This document shows, one piece after another, positions 23,733 to 37,600 of a DNA stretch of 64,000 bases; position 1 is the stretch's first letter; each line of letters opens with the position of its first letter. Origin of the DNA: Sparassis latifolia (Eukaryota > Basidiomycota > Agaricomycetes > Polyporales > Sparassidaceae); assembly GCA_018466975.1 (NCBI GenBank), contig CM031556.1:806001-870000 (forward strand), given 5' to 3'. The position numbers and the translations under genes are program-made. A model generated the notes under the pieces. It was not told where the DNA came from and did not search any database. It saw nothing but the letters and a program-made list of their open reading frames with translations.

Positions 23733-26700
23733 TTACATCCCGTAGGCGAACGACCTCTGGTAGGGGTCCGTGATGCCGATTGCAGGGAAAGAGTTCACAC
23801 CCGCGTACGCAGAAACACCAGAGAACGAGCCCGCATGACTATGAGGCGGAGTCAATCCCGGACTGTGATTCGAAGATCCTTGCATCACATAGCCGTCAAT
23901 CGGGTGTTGTAGAATCGACGCTCCATGCAGTTGGTTCTGTGTAAGAGAATTTTGCCCGCCGTACATGCCGTTAGGATTCGTGTATGCATCAGCGAGAGCA
24001 GCGGCCTGGTGCAACTGATGGGACATATGGCGACTAGAGCCATGAGTAGGACCCATACCCATGCCCTGATTGCCGATGGCCATAGTAACAATCTGTTGAT
24101 TGTGGTGGAATCCAGCACTGTAACCGTCCATATGTTCTCGCTGCAACTTGTTTTGAATGCGCTTGCCGTACGGAGTGTTGCGGATGAGTGGGAGGACGGG
24201 GCGAATCCCCTCAACCAAGAGCGCTCGCTGACCTGGCTCTGCGTAATCCAGAGCAGTCTAACCGGAACGGTCGGCTCGACTCGCTTCTCAAGAGAAATTT
24301 GAACACGCACCTGCACACAATAGTTGCCGTAAGAGTCCCGCAGCAACTTTTCCAAACGCGTGCGGTTCAGGAGCTCCCCAATCAACATCTTGCGAGTCGA
24401 ATGTTCTGCAACCCGGATGCACTACAGAACACTAAACACAAACTGCACCCGAACCTAATCAACACATACCTTTTCGATCACGTTGGAGCTGAACTTCTGC
24501 ACAGACAGAGCACAGACGTTACCAGTGAACTGCCGAATGACAGCGTCGCTGAATCTGTTGTCATTGAGATCAAGGATGTACTGCACAACCTGGATGATGT
24601 GCACGATATATCAGGATCAAGTGCAGAACGATAAGCTAGGTACATACGTAGTTGCCATATGGGTCCTGGACGAGCGTGAGTGCGTTGAACGTGATCTCGT
24701 TGACCAGCTGGATACGCTGTTGATCCGAGGCGTGATCCACGCAGCGCTGTAGGACACAGCATCCGTGACGATGCGTGGCTACTTCAACACAGTTGGCGGC
24801 CACGGCATTATAGATAAACTTCACAAGATGAGTAAGCCAGCAGTCTTGGCGGACAGGGCAGATAGGCGTACCTGGTTATCCTCTGGTGCCAACTTGTTGA
24901 GGCACTTCTGGATGACGTGATTCCCGTTGAGGTCCTTGATAAGCACTACAACATGAAGGCTCAGAGCAACGATGATGGAATGGATCTGAGCATCGTATTT
25001 GAGGTCAGCCTGCCATCGTCTTGTAAGTGAAATAAGTGAAATCGAACTGGGATCAGACTTGCCTGTCTGCGCGTGGACAGGAAGTCAATCATCTTCTGAA
25101 CTGCGCGGGTACCATGCATGTTGAGAGAGATGTTGACCAGATCTTGCGCGACCGACTCGCATATCACATTACGCTGGTCGTCCGTGGAGTATTCCAGGAG
25201 TTTCTGGCAGAGGTAGTTGCCGAATGGATCTGACCATGAATATTAGCGCTTTGCACCGAATGCGAATCAGGTATAAACATACCCGTCATGAGATCCGCAA
25301 AGTGACCAAAAGTCTCCCTAAAGATCATGTCACGGTGCTCCGGAATACCCTCCTCCAATTTCTTCTGGAGATAACGGCAACCATGCTGGTCCTTGCAGAG
25401 CGTGGGAATCTCACCAACCAGATCCTCTAAACGTGTACCCGCGAACCTGTTGACTGCAACGATGCCACAATACGTTAGACTTGATAACACAGTGTTCCAA
25501 GGTCGACATACACTCTCTGTCCATATCACCACGTTTATGTTTCGGACCGTGCAACCCATTCATCTTGCTATCCGCTCCGGCGGGCCTGCCGTTGATGGCC
25601 AACCCGTACCTCGAACCATGATGGTTGTACAACGCAGTCGATCCGGTGCCGGCGTTGACATTATTGATGCGACCGTTGGCCTCGAAGCCGTATGATTCAT
25701 ACCTGCCACTGTCCAGACCACCATTCAGGCCATAAACGGCGTCCACGCCATACTGCTGCTATCAATAAATCAAACCACGCGATTGAAACGAGATACAAAG
25801 GCACGCACGTCTTCCAAGCCCGACTGTATCGAGTTGAATGTGATAGGACTGCCGTCATACTGGCTCGCAGACATCCTCGACAGAGAAGGGTTCAGTTCGC
25901 TCTCGTCGCCCAAGCGTGAGGCACTCAGCATGCCGTTCAGACCTTGCGCGTCACCAGAGAGCGGAGTGCCCGGTGCCTTGGCTAGGTGCGAAGCAGAATT
26001 TGGTATTCCAGGGAGAGGCGTAGCAGGTACCGATCGCGCCGTGGTGATAGACAATGCATCAGCTATGCCTAGCGGTGACCCTCTGCGCGAAGCTGAAAGG
26101 CCTTGTGCGAGCCCTTGCACCTGCTGCAATAGGGGAGAGCCGGAAACAGAACCAGTACTAGCAGAAAGATCACCCAAGCCTGCAGACAGGCTCATGGCAG
26201 GGTTTGTGACGGTGCGTCGCTCAGTGCGCGAGTTCAATCCATCAACACGGCCATTACCGTTGAATTGGGGCCACTCGGATGGCTTTTCCCGTGTCTCCAG
26301 AGCACGCCCGACGAAGGACGGGCGGGGAGGGGTTTGTGAGAGGGGGGCAAGATCCAACGCTGCTGACGACGTGGAAAGCTGCAGAATGATCGATCAGATA
26401 TGCACATTTCTTGATCACGACACCAACCTTGTTTGAGTAAGCATTCGGATACTTGTCCTCATCAGAAGTTGGCAAGTGGCGCATTGCGTCTAGTATGATC
26501 AGTCAGACCAATTGACTATTTCTCATCTGATAAACTCACTGTGCATCTCTTGGTCCAGCTGCTCGTCAAGCATCATACCAGCATTGAACGTAGTGGTAAA
26601 GTGCTGGTTGTCGGAGGATCCATAGCGGCCGCTGCTAGAGCGTAGAATAGACTGCGGGATCAAGCCTGATGAGGTGGAGACACGGTCCGCCCGTTCTGCA

Positions 26701-27409
26701 GCCAAAGCAAGACCCTGCAGATGGCCTGCAAGCTCCTCGTCGTGTTCACTGGCCGACGTGCGCCGACTGGCGGGCATGCTCTTGGCACCACCGGGACGGG
26801 CAAAGCTCTGGGTACCCATGTTGTTCGTCTGTATCTCCGGCGAGTGGTTGACGGATGGCGCGTACGTGACGGACTTACGCTTGTCCGACGCAGCAGATCC
26901 GACAGCCTTTGACAGGACTTCCGCGTCCATTGACAGGTGAGACAAACCAGAACCGGCTGATAACTCCTCATGAAGCACAGCGTTTACGCGCGGAGGCGTG
27001 GTAGGTGCCGAAACGGCCAAATGCTGATTTGGGTCCAGCGGAATGGTGAGGAGCTCGCGAGCCTGCTTCTGCTCAAGAGCACGCATCTGATCCTCGAACA
27101 TTCTGCGCTGCAAGGCGCGCTGCCGTTCGTGCTCCATGCGTTTCATGGTGCGCTGAGACGATAGTGACCGTCAACGGCTGGCACGTGGAAGGACAAGAAT
27201 GCGACATACAGCAGTCACGTCAGGTATATTACTGCCATATCTGGCGGCCTAGAGTGGTGGGCGAGGGTGAGTGCAACGGACGAAGCGATAGGCGCGAAAC
27301 CACTCACCGAATCCGCCAGGTCAAGAAACGCAGGAGGAGCCTGCTTCTTGTCATCAGAGGACGGGCGACTATCGGCAGGGGATGTAGGAGCTTCCAAAGT
27401 AGTACTCAT
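23733..27409 (-). CDS. Pumilio-family (PUF) RNA-binding protein
   Basis: Post-transcriptional regulator that binds 3'UTRs of target mRNAs. The start ATG at 27409 reads MSTTLEAPTSPADSRPSS, followed by a charged coiled segment (MEHERQRALQRRMFEDQMRAL) and a long Ser/Thr/Pro-rich region. Eight PUF repeats can be read from about 25450 down to 24170. Core sequences are CRYLQKKLE, NYLCQKLLE, TRAVQKMID, NHVIQKCLN, CCVLQRCVD, NYVVQYILD, SNVIEKCIR and NYCVQTALD, closing with NTPYGKRIQNKLQRE. The C-terminal tail is Gly/Met/His/Ser-rich and ends SFAYGM before TAA at 23733-23735. About ten short introns interrupt the gene. The pattern of recognition residues is that of Pum/Puf3-type proteins, so UGUA-containing sites are the expected targets. 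Exact exon edges in the N-terminal half were not all resolved. Confidence 0.9.
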
Positions 27410-28700
27410 AGTGGTTGAAGATACGTGGCGAATACTTTTGATCCGGGGCGGTGAACGACAGAGAACAGATTGAGTAAACGGTTAGAATAGAGAGTGCGAA
27501 AGCCTAATTGCACAATGGTAATCCTGGGGTGGGGAATGTGTCGCGAGATGAGACGGAGACGTAAAACGAGATATTGTGGGTCGATATACCTGCCAGCTGA
27601 TTTTAAGCCCGTCTATAACGACTGATGGTGATACACTTGGCTGAAGGGCTGGTGGGGGTTGCTATGAACAGCTGCGAGGGTGAGGAAGAGATCAAGAGGC
27701 CAACCTTGGGAATTTTGATAGCGAGAGGACGAATGAGAGCAGCGTCGAGAGGATATTAGCGGTAGTACACGGCGTTCTGGAGAGAGCACTGGCGAACTCT
27801 AATAAATGCGTGCGGACACCCTCTTTTTTAAACCTCCGACTACTACTATACGCGGCCGGGCCCGTGCTAGCGGAGGTCGCCCCTTGAAACGTGGCTGAAT
27901 ATGCCTTTCCCGTCACTGTACCTCCCGCTTCCCCGCCGGGTCCTCTCGATTTCTTCGCCTTTTGCGACCCGTTTATTCGCCTCAGCCCGGTGAAATTTTT
28001 CTTACACTGTGTGTATTCGGCGGCCCCGGCTCCAGCTTTTCGGATCCGGCACGCTGCGGTCGCGGTAAACCTTTTAGGATGCCCGATCATGGGTAAAACA
28101 TGGCCGCGTCCTTACACCTAATATCCTTTTCCTTTCGAATTTCTGCGTCGGCTGTCAATTGCATCTCACAGAGCCTTCCCCCAGCGTCGCCATGCAAACG
28201 CTCTCCAATCTAGGCAAGTATTACGGTAATCCGCCCGCCCTTGCCGTGAAAGTAGGTGTAGGTCCAAGCGTGCAGTCGTGCCGTAATCCAGACCAGTCTC
28301 GCATACAAACGAATGTCTAGCTGCACATTGCAGACTCGCCACTGCTATACGTCGATGCCGTATATGCACTTGCAGGCCGCATCAACTGTCCGACACGAGG
28401 TAATTCCCAATGTTTGTGCGACCACAAGCGACGATTGGCGCATTCCGCGGCACTGGCGGGACAATTCGAGTTCCCGACTGCGAAGATTGCCGACAGCCCA
28501 CTAAATTACTCAGATTTACCGTGGTCAGATCAACGGAAGCCAGCTGGGATCGTCCATGTCCTGGAAGCATAGCGAGACGAGATTTTGCACCTCTTGTGCA
28601 CAAGCATCGACACCATACTTCCACCAACATGCAATAACTTGGCATGCGTGAAACATACTGCCCAGCGCAGAGAGCATCATCCCAGGGCAGACACATAAAT
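27410..28700. other. Intergenic, promoter side of PUF gene and 3' side of UVRAG gene
   Basis: Several open frames (for example 27692-28090 minus, Lys/Ala/Gly-rich) lack recognisable motifs and look like GC-rich shadow frames. The sequence 27890-28130 is pyrimidine-rich in parts, as expected for a promoter or 5'UTR. No RNA gene recognised. Confidence 0.35.
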
Positions 28701-31700
28701 TCAATTGACTCCGTGCGTCCGTACAGCTGGCACTGCCGCGGGAGGACGTACAGTCTCGTCCACCTTCTCGAAGTCATGAGTGTCCTCCAAGTGAGTATGG
28801 CTATCCCCACTAACCTCCATCTTCCCCTCGTCGTCTACGAGGCCAGGTCGGATGGTCCTCCGGTCATCCTCATCATCCCCGGTCGCCTCGGACTCTGCCT
28901 GTGCTTCTCCGTTCGATGTGGGAGGTGCACTACCAGACGCGTCTTGCGCGCCTTCCGATGCCTCGGGCACAGACTTGACGGTCGGTCTAGTTGTAGATGG
29001 GTAACGCGAGCGAAGGAAGCCGGTGAATGGTGCAAGGTCGATAAATGCGCGGGATTTACGCGCGGTACCGGTATCCGGGATAGACGTCGTAGGGGTGGTG
29101 GAGCCGCTAGCGGGTGGAGAGTCGTGCTCAGCGACTGGAACGGTGGTGTTGATAGATGGTAGGCCGTCGGGCTGTGTCTGAGATGCAGTCTCGGACGGCA
29201 GCGTGGACGGAGTGAGGATGGGCGACTGTAAGGACGAAATCGAGACTGACGACGATGCGACTGTTAGGCGCGATCTAGGACAATGCTCTTAAAAAACACG
29301 TAAGACGTAGATCAAATGTTGCACTCACGGTAGACGCGATGTCTCGTTGTCAGTAAGCGTCAGCAGAAGATTCTTCAGGTTAGGCAGAGTATGCCGCATA
29401 TCAAGCGCTCGTAAATCCCGGTCACCCATCAGCTACGCAATCCTTCAATGAACAATCAGGAAACAAGATCGAGCAACCTACCATCTCAATATCTTTGTTC
29501 AACAGAAAAACGCCATACTCGAACCGGTATGTATCCACACTCCTCGAGAACAGGGGAAACCTGAAACTATCGGTGAGAAACATAAAGATGCGTGGCGGTA
29601 AGACTCACATTCTGGGCCCCACCATAGCAGATATGCCATCTTTGATGAGGCTCCTGCTCCCCACACACGTCACAGGATACACAAGGCCCTTGCCCATGTA
29701 TGCCGCAAGTAACTGCACAACCTGGGCGGCAAACCCGAGTGCAGTTGCAACCGCGTCCTCCGTCACCTCTTTGTGTGAAAGGAGCGATAGAGGTGGTGCC
29801 GGATCTGTGGCAGCGAGTGGTATTGGCAGGGGTACGTCAAGGATAGTGAACAGCAGATCTGGCGGCGAAACAAGCTCAATAGGAAATATGTTCGCAAGTG
29901 TCGTGATGAGTATGCTGCGCATAGGACTGAGATTGCTTCGAAGGGACGACAGCCATTCCCTAGAAAGAAGATCAGCCTATTGCAGGAAGGAAAGACTACT
30001 GGCATGCGCTTGCCTTTCTTCTGCAAGCTCCAATTCCCGCTCAGCCTCTTCCTTCGTGAACTGGGCATGTGACTGTCGAGCCAATGTAAGCAGTTCCCGA
30101 CGACTTCGGAGGTCCTCCCTGAGAGCAGCGATTCGGTTCCTCGCTGAAAGGGAGTCATTGATCGGTTGTCGTCGACACCCCGATTAGATCGAATGGCACT
30201 CACCTCTGTCCGATTCAGTATCTACTGCTCGGGTCTCCTCGTTCAGTTGAGCCACCCAAGCCGTGCGCTCGGAAACTTCGCGGGTCTTTCAGTCAATAAG
30301 CTTGAGGCTCACACATGTCAAACAAAAGTAGCCATACAACGCACGCCGAAGCGGGCGAAAAACACAGAAGCTAAGCAAATAAGAGAGATGCGACTTACTG
30401 CATAAATCGCACCACCCTTAAGTACCAATCTGTTGATTGGTCGCACGATGCCCGAAAGTGACTCCTGTGTGTCACTGATGCATGTCTGAAGGTTAATGAC
30501 TCTGACAACAGAATATCGTCAGTCCCCTCAAGAAGTGATAGGGGATAGATACTTGAACAGTGAGAAGGATACTGCGCGTACTTCAGGAGATCTTGCCATC
30601 CAGCAGAGGGAACTTCTCTCCTGCGTCTAAATACGCTCGGCTCCTCTATCACAAGTATATTTTGCTCCATCTTCTCTACCAACCTCCTCGCTGTCTCGTC
30701 GGAAGTTATGATACCTCCGGCACTCGCAATATTCCGAACATCAGTTTCTGGATCGGAATTGTAACCAGTAGAAGACGTAGGCAGCGGAGACGGTATGCCC
30801 TTATTCAGTGAAGGCGCAGGAAGGTAGAACGTCTGGCCTGGGGGTGAAAGAGTGACAAGAAGGGTATTGGATGGAAGGTGTGACGGGTGGGCCACGAACT
30901 ACAAACGAGGATAGTCAGACAAGATAGCGGAGGTGATGAGAGAAGTTATACGAATACTACTTACATCCTCGGGTAGGGGAACTAGGTTATCCAGTTCAAA
31001 GTCCCACCCCTCCAACACTTTCCACTCTGACAGTTCACCCTCTCTCTCCTTCTCCCTTCCCTTTCCCTTGACATCCGATGGCTTCAGTGGTGTTGACCCT
31101 CTGTGTGCCTTGACCGGACTACTTTCGGCCACCCGCTCTTTGTTCTTACCTCGTCGCTCTCTGCCGGAACACTCGTCGTTCGTTCCCGTTTGAGCAGATG
31201 ACCATCCAGGCCCACTCCCGACACGTCCCCATACCTCTATATGCATCCTCGTCCCACTGACATCTGCGCTTGAGGCAAATTCAAAACCAGATCGCGCATC
31301 GAGCTGAAAATATGGGTTGGTGGAAGGTCTATGGATGGGAGAAAGATAGTCCGGTGCGGGCCACGCGTGCTCTTGTGAGGATAGAGCATAGCCCGGTAAC
31401 CGTGAGTGTTCGGTCTTCGGTAGAAGTGAGGTAAGGGGAGGTGGGATGGGAGAACGCTGTCTTTGCGACGGTGGCGAAGACGGTGTCTTGAGCGCCCTCC
31501 CGTTCGGAAATGATACAGATGAAGCCTTCGAGTGAGAGCTGGATGCGCCATTCCGCAGGTTCGATGAAGACAGAGTTACACTCCGTTTACTCGGAGATAG
31601 CGAGCTTGACGAAGCGGAGACGGTATTTCGTCGGAGCGCCGCCGAATCCGGTTTGCGAGTCGGGCATGCAACCCGTTCTCGACTTGACGACGACTTCAAA

Positions 31701-32510
31701 CTTGGTGTGGGCGATCTAGAGGAAAAGTTTTCATGATGATCGGCTTGTCCTTGATGTGCACCATCCAACGCATGTGCAACCGGAGCGGTCGGAAGACGGA
31801 TGGTGATGAAAGTCTCGACAAGGCGGGACTGCAAGACCTTTTCCAAGCCGGTTTGCGAAGTATCTCGCAACAGTCCGGAAAAGCTAGCAGATTTGGAAGT
31901 CCCTGGCTCACCTGAAATGGCTGGAGAGGTGAAGCTCGCACGCGCAGCCGAAGATGCGACAGATATCGTGCGTGGACGGTGGAACGGTCGCACCGTCGGC
32001 ACTGCTGCAGTCACAGAGTATCGTCTTCCAAGCGAGGGGCTAGAAGGAGAGCTCAGTCCACTGGACATACTCGCCCTCGAAGTCGTCCTCTTTCTGACGC
32101 CGAACTCGGTAGTATGGTCTGTCTCATGCTGCCCTACCTCTGCTTCAATTCTCACGGACGACAAGGTAGTGCTAGATGCAGTCGAAAACCTCCTTCCGTG
32201 TTTGCGACCTATCGTGACGTCGAGGTCGTCGGTTAAATGACCATGAGAAGTGAATTGCGGCTGTTCTGAAGGCTGCTTCAGAGCAGAAGCAAAGGCATCG
32301 CGGACAGGGAAAGGCGTTAAATTGCGGACTTGAATCGACGAAACATGTCGAATTCGACGCTACGTGATGATAGCAAAAAGGTTAGGTCACGCATGTAGGA
32401 TGCTGGGGACGTGCTGGGGACGTCAGGGACTCAACTGGTGTCAATGATAAACTGGCCTCGTCAAGGTGTAAGTCAGAATGGTTCCAAACGCTTTCCGGAG
32501 AGCCATGCAT
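28701..32510 (-). CDS. UVRAG/Vps38-type subunit of PI3-kinase complex II
   Basis: Subunit of the Vps34 phosphatidylinositol 3-kinase complex in endosomal sorting and autophagy (UVRAG/Atg14 family). The N-terminal coding block RRIRHVSSIQVRNLTPFPVRD begins about 32360, after an acceptor TAG. It is followed by a low-complexity Ser/Arg region, then WEVxxGWDFELDNLVPLPED-like text (ELSEWKVLEGWDFELDNLV) and VAHPSHLPSNTLLVTLSPPG. Next come a helical/coiled region (LVNLQTCISDTQESLSGIVRP; EEAERELELAEERQAHAREW) and the well-conserved C-terminal BARA-like block (YPVTCVGSRSLIKDGISAMV, FEYGVFLLNKDIEMLMGDRD, LRALDMRHTLPNLKNLLLTL). The acidic tail ends RTHGVN. The first exon is least certain: an ATG at 32510 opens MHGSPESVWNHSDLHLDEAS, but the intron to 32360 would be very short unless a donor further upstream is used. 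The 373 bp to the divergent gene at 32883 probably serve both promoters. Confidence 0.85.
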
Positions 32511-32882
32511 GATCTTGCCGCTTTGTTAGAGTCAAGATGTGGATACGAACGACTGCGATCGCTGCAACGGTTGTGGCAGTGCCAACACGCCCCAAGTGCA
32601 TGCACAGAGACTTAAGCAGAACTAGAATAATCTAGACGAGAAGTAGAGTAATGTGTCGATGTGGGTGGTGTCGTCGCAGGGAGTCGACCGGGTATCGTGG
32701 AGGACATCCAAAAGTGTTGGCTGTGAGTGAGAGAACTGCTCCATGCGCGTCCGACGGCTTGAACCGCCACCACTCCCTCGTTGTCCCTGTCGCTCCTGCG
32801 CACTAAGTACCAGCGATCTCATTCAGGCTGTGCTGTACGATAAAGAGCCAGTACTTGGATGCTTTAGACGCCACATCTTAAT

Positions 32883-34457
32883 ATGCCGCCAAAAGGTCAT
32901 GCTCGCAAGGCATCCAGTGCAAAGGATGCACCTGCTTCAATCAAAGCCGCCAAACATGCAGCTATGCCACCCCCTCCTGTACCCCCACCACCTCTCGCGA
33001 TTCTAGAGGCTGAGATGAATGCGCTTTCATCGTGTCTGCGGGCGAGTTTTTCCGAATTAATGTACGTCCTTTTCAGCTGACTGGCCTCTTGGTTAGAATG
33101 CTACGGTGAAGACTGGCCAAATCTATGGCTTCTATGCCGATGTCAAGAGACTGTACGTTGCTTAGGTGAATTGTTGGGCAAGGACGAGACTGAATATGTT
33201 CTTAGTGGCGTACATAAGTACGCACCATACCCACCCAGCTCTCTTACCTCGGGTCTTGGCCGTGAGATTGAGAAGTATGATCAGCTGTGCGATGCCATGG
33301 AATCACATCTAGTGAGTATTGCATTTCAGTTCCATCCTACTCCGGTTAAGGCGTTCCAGCTCCGTGCGATCACTGTCCTACGACGCGACATATCTCGCGA
33401 AGAGCGACGGATTGAAGCTGAGGAGGCAGCGGCGTCAGCTGCGAAGAAAGCCCCTCCACCTGTGGAAGACGTTTTCGTGCCGTCCGCGTCGACGCCGCCC
33501 GGCTCGCCTTCCCCCAGCTTAGAGCAATCTTTAGTCGCGTCGAAACTCGGGCTATCTGCGACTCCTCAGTCGGCGAAGCCCATCTCTGCGCGCAGACAAT
33601 CTACCATCTCTCTCTCCTCACTACAGCGCCCCGTGTTTCCCCACAAGCTCGATCTATCTGCTGCGGCTCTCAGGATGAATCCGGAAGAGATTCTCCGCAG
33701 CGGGCTATCTTCCCCTGTTACTCTCGCGCCTAAGTCGTCGGCGCGTGCTCTTCCTCCAGACCTTCTTGTCGCTGCGCTCAGCGACGCGTCGGGCGGACAT
33801 ATTGACATCGACCTTACTGCAGATATGGACATGCAGCCCGTTGGGCAACAATCCGAGACGGACCCTGCACTGGGGAGCTCAGCAGACAAACCAATTGAAC
33901 TGGACCTCGACATGGACATGGACCTGTTCACTGGCCCTGCTGATGTCGGCACCGGCGAGAGTGGGTCCAATCTGTTGTATCAGCCTGGCGCTCCGGGAAC
34001 AGTCGCCGGCCGTGCTCAGGCTCAATCTGACGACATGAAAAAGGAGGACGAGATTGGGATGGATCTACTTGACGCATTTACTTCTGCGGGTGCCTCCGGG
34101 GATGGAGGTGATTTATTCGCCTCCTTAGACGGGCCTTCGGAGACCACGAACACCAGTGGCATGGAACAGCTTGCCTCCACCCCGCGGACAGTGGGCGCAA
34201 TTGCGACCCCGTCCCCTGGATCCATCCTTGCGAGCTTTGGAACCTCGGGACATGCTGATATTTCCTCATCAATGTCTTCGCTTCCTAATGGACACGAGAC
34301 CTCATTTGATCTCAATAATATCGATCTGTTGTCTTCCCATCTGGACCCTGGATTTTTCGACGAACATGGCACAGGTCCGGACATGAGCATGATGGAGATG
34401 GCGCATCTTTTCAGTATGGATACCATTGAGACAGAGGTAGGTGGTCACCTTGATTAA
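32883..34457 (+). CDS. Acidic, Asp/Met-rich nuclear-type protein, unidentified
   Basis: I cannot assign a family with confidence. Exon 1 starts MPPKGHARKASSAKDAPAS, then a PPPPVPPPPLAILEAEM segment and a predicted helix (NALSSCLRASFSEL). The next block, NATVKTGQIYGFYADVKRL, sits beyond a junction about 33060-33095 that I could not splice cleanly (a 35-nt GT-AG stretch, too short for an intron, with a phase problem). Then come ELLGKDETEYVLSGVHKYAP, a probable intron about 33312-33362, and AITVLRRDISREERRIEAEE. The C-terminal half is acidic, with IDIDLTADMDMQ and ELDLDMDMDLFTG, a SIM-like and activation-domain-like composition. A helical N-terminus plus an acidic tail would suit a Mediator-type subunit (for example Med2-like), but this is speculation. 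The ORF after 33363 is open to 34457. Confidence 0.65.
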
Positions 34458-34683
34458 AGATTATTTTGTGGGACTTACCACTACATCCCAAACAAGAAAA
34501 CGGCCAGTTCTTCACAAGGTGCTGGTGGAAGCACATGATAGGAGATGCCCTGACACTGAATGCTGTATACCGTATCGTGTATATTATTATTAAGATAGAC
34601 ATTTGTACGAACAGCACATAGCGTTCAGGATCTTCGAGTTTGCCGCCCCGCCTATGAGATGGCTTGATCACGAGCAGTTGCAC

Positions 34684-37600
34684 TCACGCACGTCCACCCT
34701 TCTTCTTCTTGTTCACCACCTTGAACCCGCCCCACTCGTTCTGCGCCGGCTTTGGCTGCGCTTTCACCACTTCCGCGATGGACGGGGTCTTACCGGCGGC
34801 ACCCACAGATGAGGCCCCCTTCGGACGCGACGATGCGTCTGCTTTGCGCTTGCTCACAAATTCTGACGCGAACCGACGGCCGTCGAGAGTGGTGCTGCTA
34901 GCATAGATGAGATCGGAGATGATCTCTACCGTGGAGGAATCAGGATCAAGCGGGAATGACAGCAGCATCGACGTGATTTCCTCATCTGAGAGCCAAAGAT
35001 AGTGTTAGATCGATTAGCGTTGGGGCCACAGAACAACAACGTACAGTTAACACTGCCGTTCAGTCCCTTCAACGAGTCACTTAGCCACCTCAAAAATTCC
35101 TGCGACGGTGGTGACGGTGTCTCGTCGGCTTTCGATGACGCACGATTGATTGGAACGGGAGCTCGAGGAGAGGACGTAGCGGGTACTGTTGCTCGAATAG
35201 TCAAGGGCGGCGTAGCGACTACTGCAGCTGAAGTGCTAGGAACGACCTTGGTAGAAGCCGAGGTCGAAGCTGGAGGACGAACAGCAGCAGGCGTTACACT
35301 AGACGTCTTCCCACCAGTGCCCACTGTGGTCCAAGCTCCGCCAGATGGCTGAGCAGATGAAGAAGGCTGGACGCAAATCAGTAATAGGAGGTCAGTTACG
35401 CGATTGGACTCACCTTATTGGTTGTCTCTGCATAGGCTCTCCTCGCCGCGGCGGCAACCGTCTCCTTCTCCTTCACAGCCTGCTTCTTCCGCTTCTCTTC
35501 CTCCTCTTGGATCTCCTTCATGGTCTTCTTTGCTACGGGTGTCTTTGGTGTATTCGTCCAAACAGGCACATTGGACGAGCTGGAGAAACCAGTAGATTCC
35601 TTGGCAGCAGTAGGAGTTAGACGAGCCGTTCCAGCTTGTGACGTCGGCAAGCCCCAGGAGGTCGTGAACGTCAGGAACTCTTCAGTCTGCGAAGGAGTTC
35701 CAGCAGCGGCACGAGCAGCACGCTCGCGTTCTCTTTCAGCGGCCTTGCGCGCTTCGTACTTCTTTGTCTCTGCTTCCTGGATTTCCCGCAGACTCGAAGC
35801 AACACCAGAAGGTTTTGATTTCTTGTCATCTTCCATAGACCATGCTGGCTTATGTTCAACAGGCTGTCCTGGCGAAGGTGGCTGTACAGCGGTAGACGGA
35901 GCAGTAGTTTTAGGAGCTGGCGCTATTGCAGTAGACTGTGTCGGGGCAGAAGCCTTGCGACTGGGTTTCGGTGGGCGGGAAGGCTCAGCTGGAGTCAAGG
36001 GAGTAGTCGATGGCGCTGCCGTCGTGGATTGCGACTGCGCATCACGAAACGCTTCGACGATCGTCTCACGCTGTTGAGAATTAACATCGATCGGAACATT
36101 GGGTGCGTGACGCTGGGTAGTATCCTGTTGCTGCTGATTGTGTTGTCCGAGATTCGCAACGGTAAGATCGTTGGGATCTCCTTTCCACCCGTCGCTGACA
36201 ACGCCCTGAGAGGCAGCATACCATGGTGGTTGATTCGTCTGCAGAGCGCGGTTGAAAGGAGTTTGAGGGAGTGTGGGTACACTTGAGATAACAGTGTTGC
36301 TGGCTGTGGGAAAGGTCGGGTCGAAGGGACCTGGCCGACGGAATGCTGGAGGCTCCTGTGGAGCCCAATTTGACTGGGAGCCGGCGTAGGCAGATGGTGC
36401 GAAAGAACGTGGGAGCTGCTGGTTGAGAGGCATGGCGTGCAGAGAGGCTTCAGCCTGTCGATCCGACATAGCTTGCAAAGAGTGACCATCCGGTGGCAAT
36501 GAATATTGAAGAGAGGTATTTCGCGGAAATGACTGGCCATTTGATTGGAAAGAGGAAGCGTTTCCATTGGCGTATGGGCCTCCGAGGCTAACACCTAAGT
36601 GAGAATCGGATCTGTCAATCAACGCAGCCCCGTCGAACACATCACGATTCATCGTGCGCGACTGGTTAGTGAATCCACCAATGGTTCCAAATTCGCCGTT
36701 AGTGAAGCTCATGGACAAATGTCCACCAATGGCATTCTTCTCATAGTTTCCATTCGATGAAGACCCGCCATCGGCTGTAGAGGCACCGTAGCTGGAGCTG
36801 AAAGGACCGACAGAATCAGCAGAACTAGTAGTTATGCCATCCATGCCTGAATATTTGCGCAAGAATCAATATTGGGAAAACAACTGCCAACGCAACACCC
36901 ACCACCAAAACCAAGTCCATCAGCCACTCTTCCAGGTGTGAGGTTCGCGTAGGATGTTTGATCAGCTAACGTTGGATCGAAGGTATCATTCAATGTCGCT
37001 CGCCTCCGGACCATTGGGTCGGCGGCGAATCCTGCTATTAATGATCCCGCTGAGGCATCAGAATAGAGATGGTCCGTTGTGCGCCCGTCAAAGGAATTTG
37101 GGTCGGGGGAGTTAATCAGGAATCTTGCCGCACCAAAAGAGGACGCAGGCGAGGCAGACGCACTATTGGGTCCACTGTGCATAAACGAGTCTAGTGTTGA
37201 GCCTCGCCGGGACATAGTAGGGACAGGCTGATAAGGTGAACTTCGGTCTCTATCCGGGACTGGACCTTCAAGTAGAGGATCTGGACGACGGGGAAGGCCA
37301 GGAGGAGGGACCGAACTTATAGCGGGTGTAAGGAATATGGGACTACTCCCAGCGCCACGCAACATCTCGCCCACTGACATCCACTCTGAGTCTAGATGTG
37401 TACGCTTCATGAGGAGATTGGGTGAGAAGTAACCTTCATCATGCCAACGCTGCATAAGATCCGCACGGAACGGCCCTGATAACATATATGAGATGGCGGA
37501 AAACCAGTGTGAAAGGGCGACTCTGAACCTTGTATTTGACCCTGAGGATCCAGATAGGACCACTCAACACTGGTTAAATCCGTGAGGCCTAGAGGAGGCT

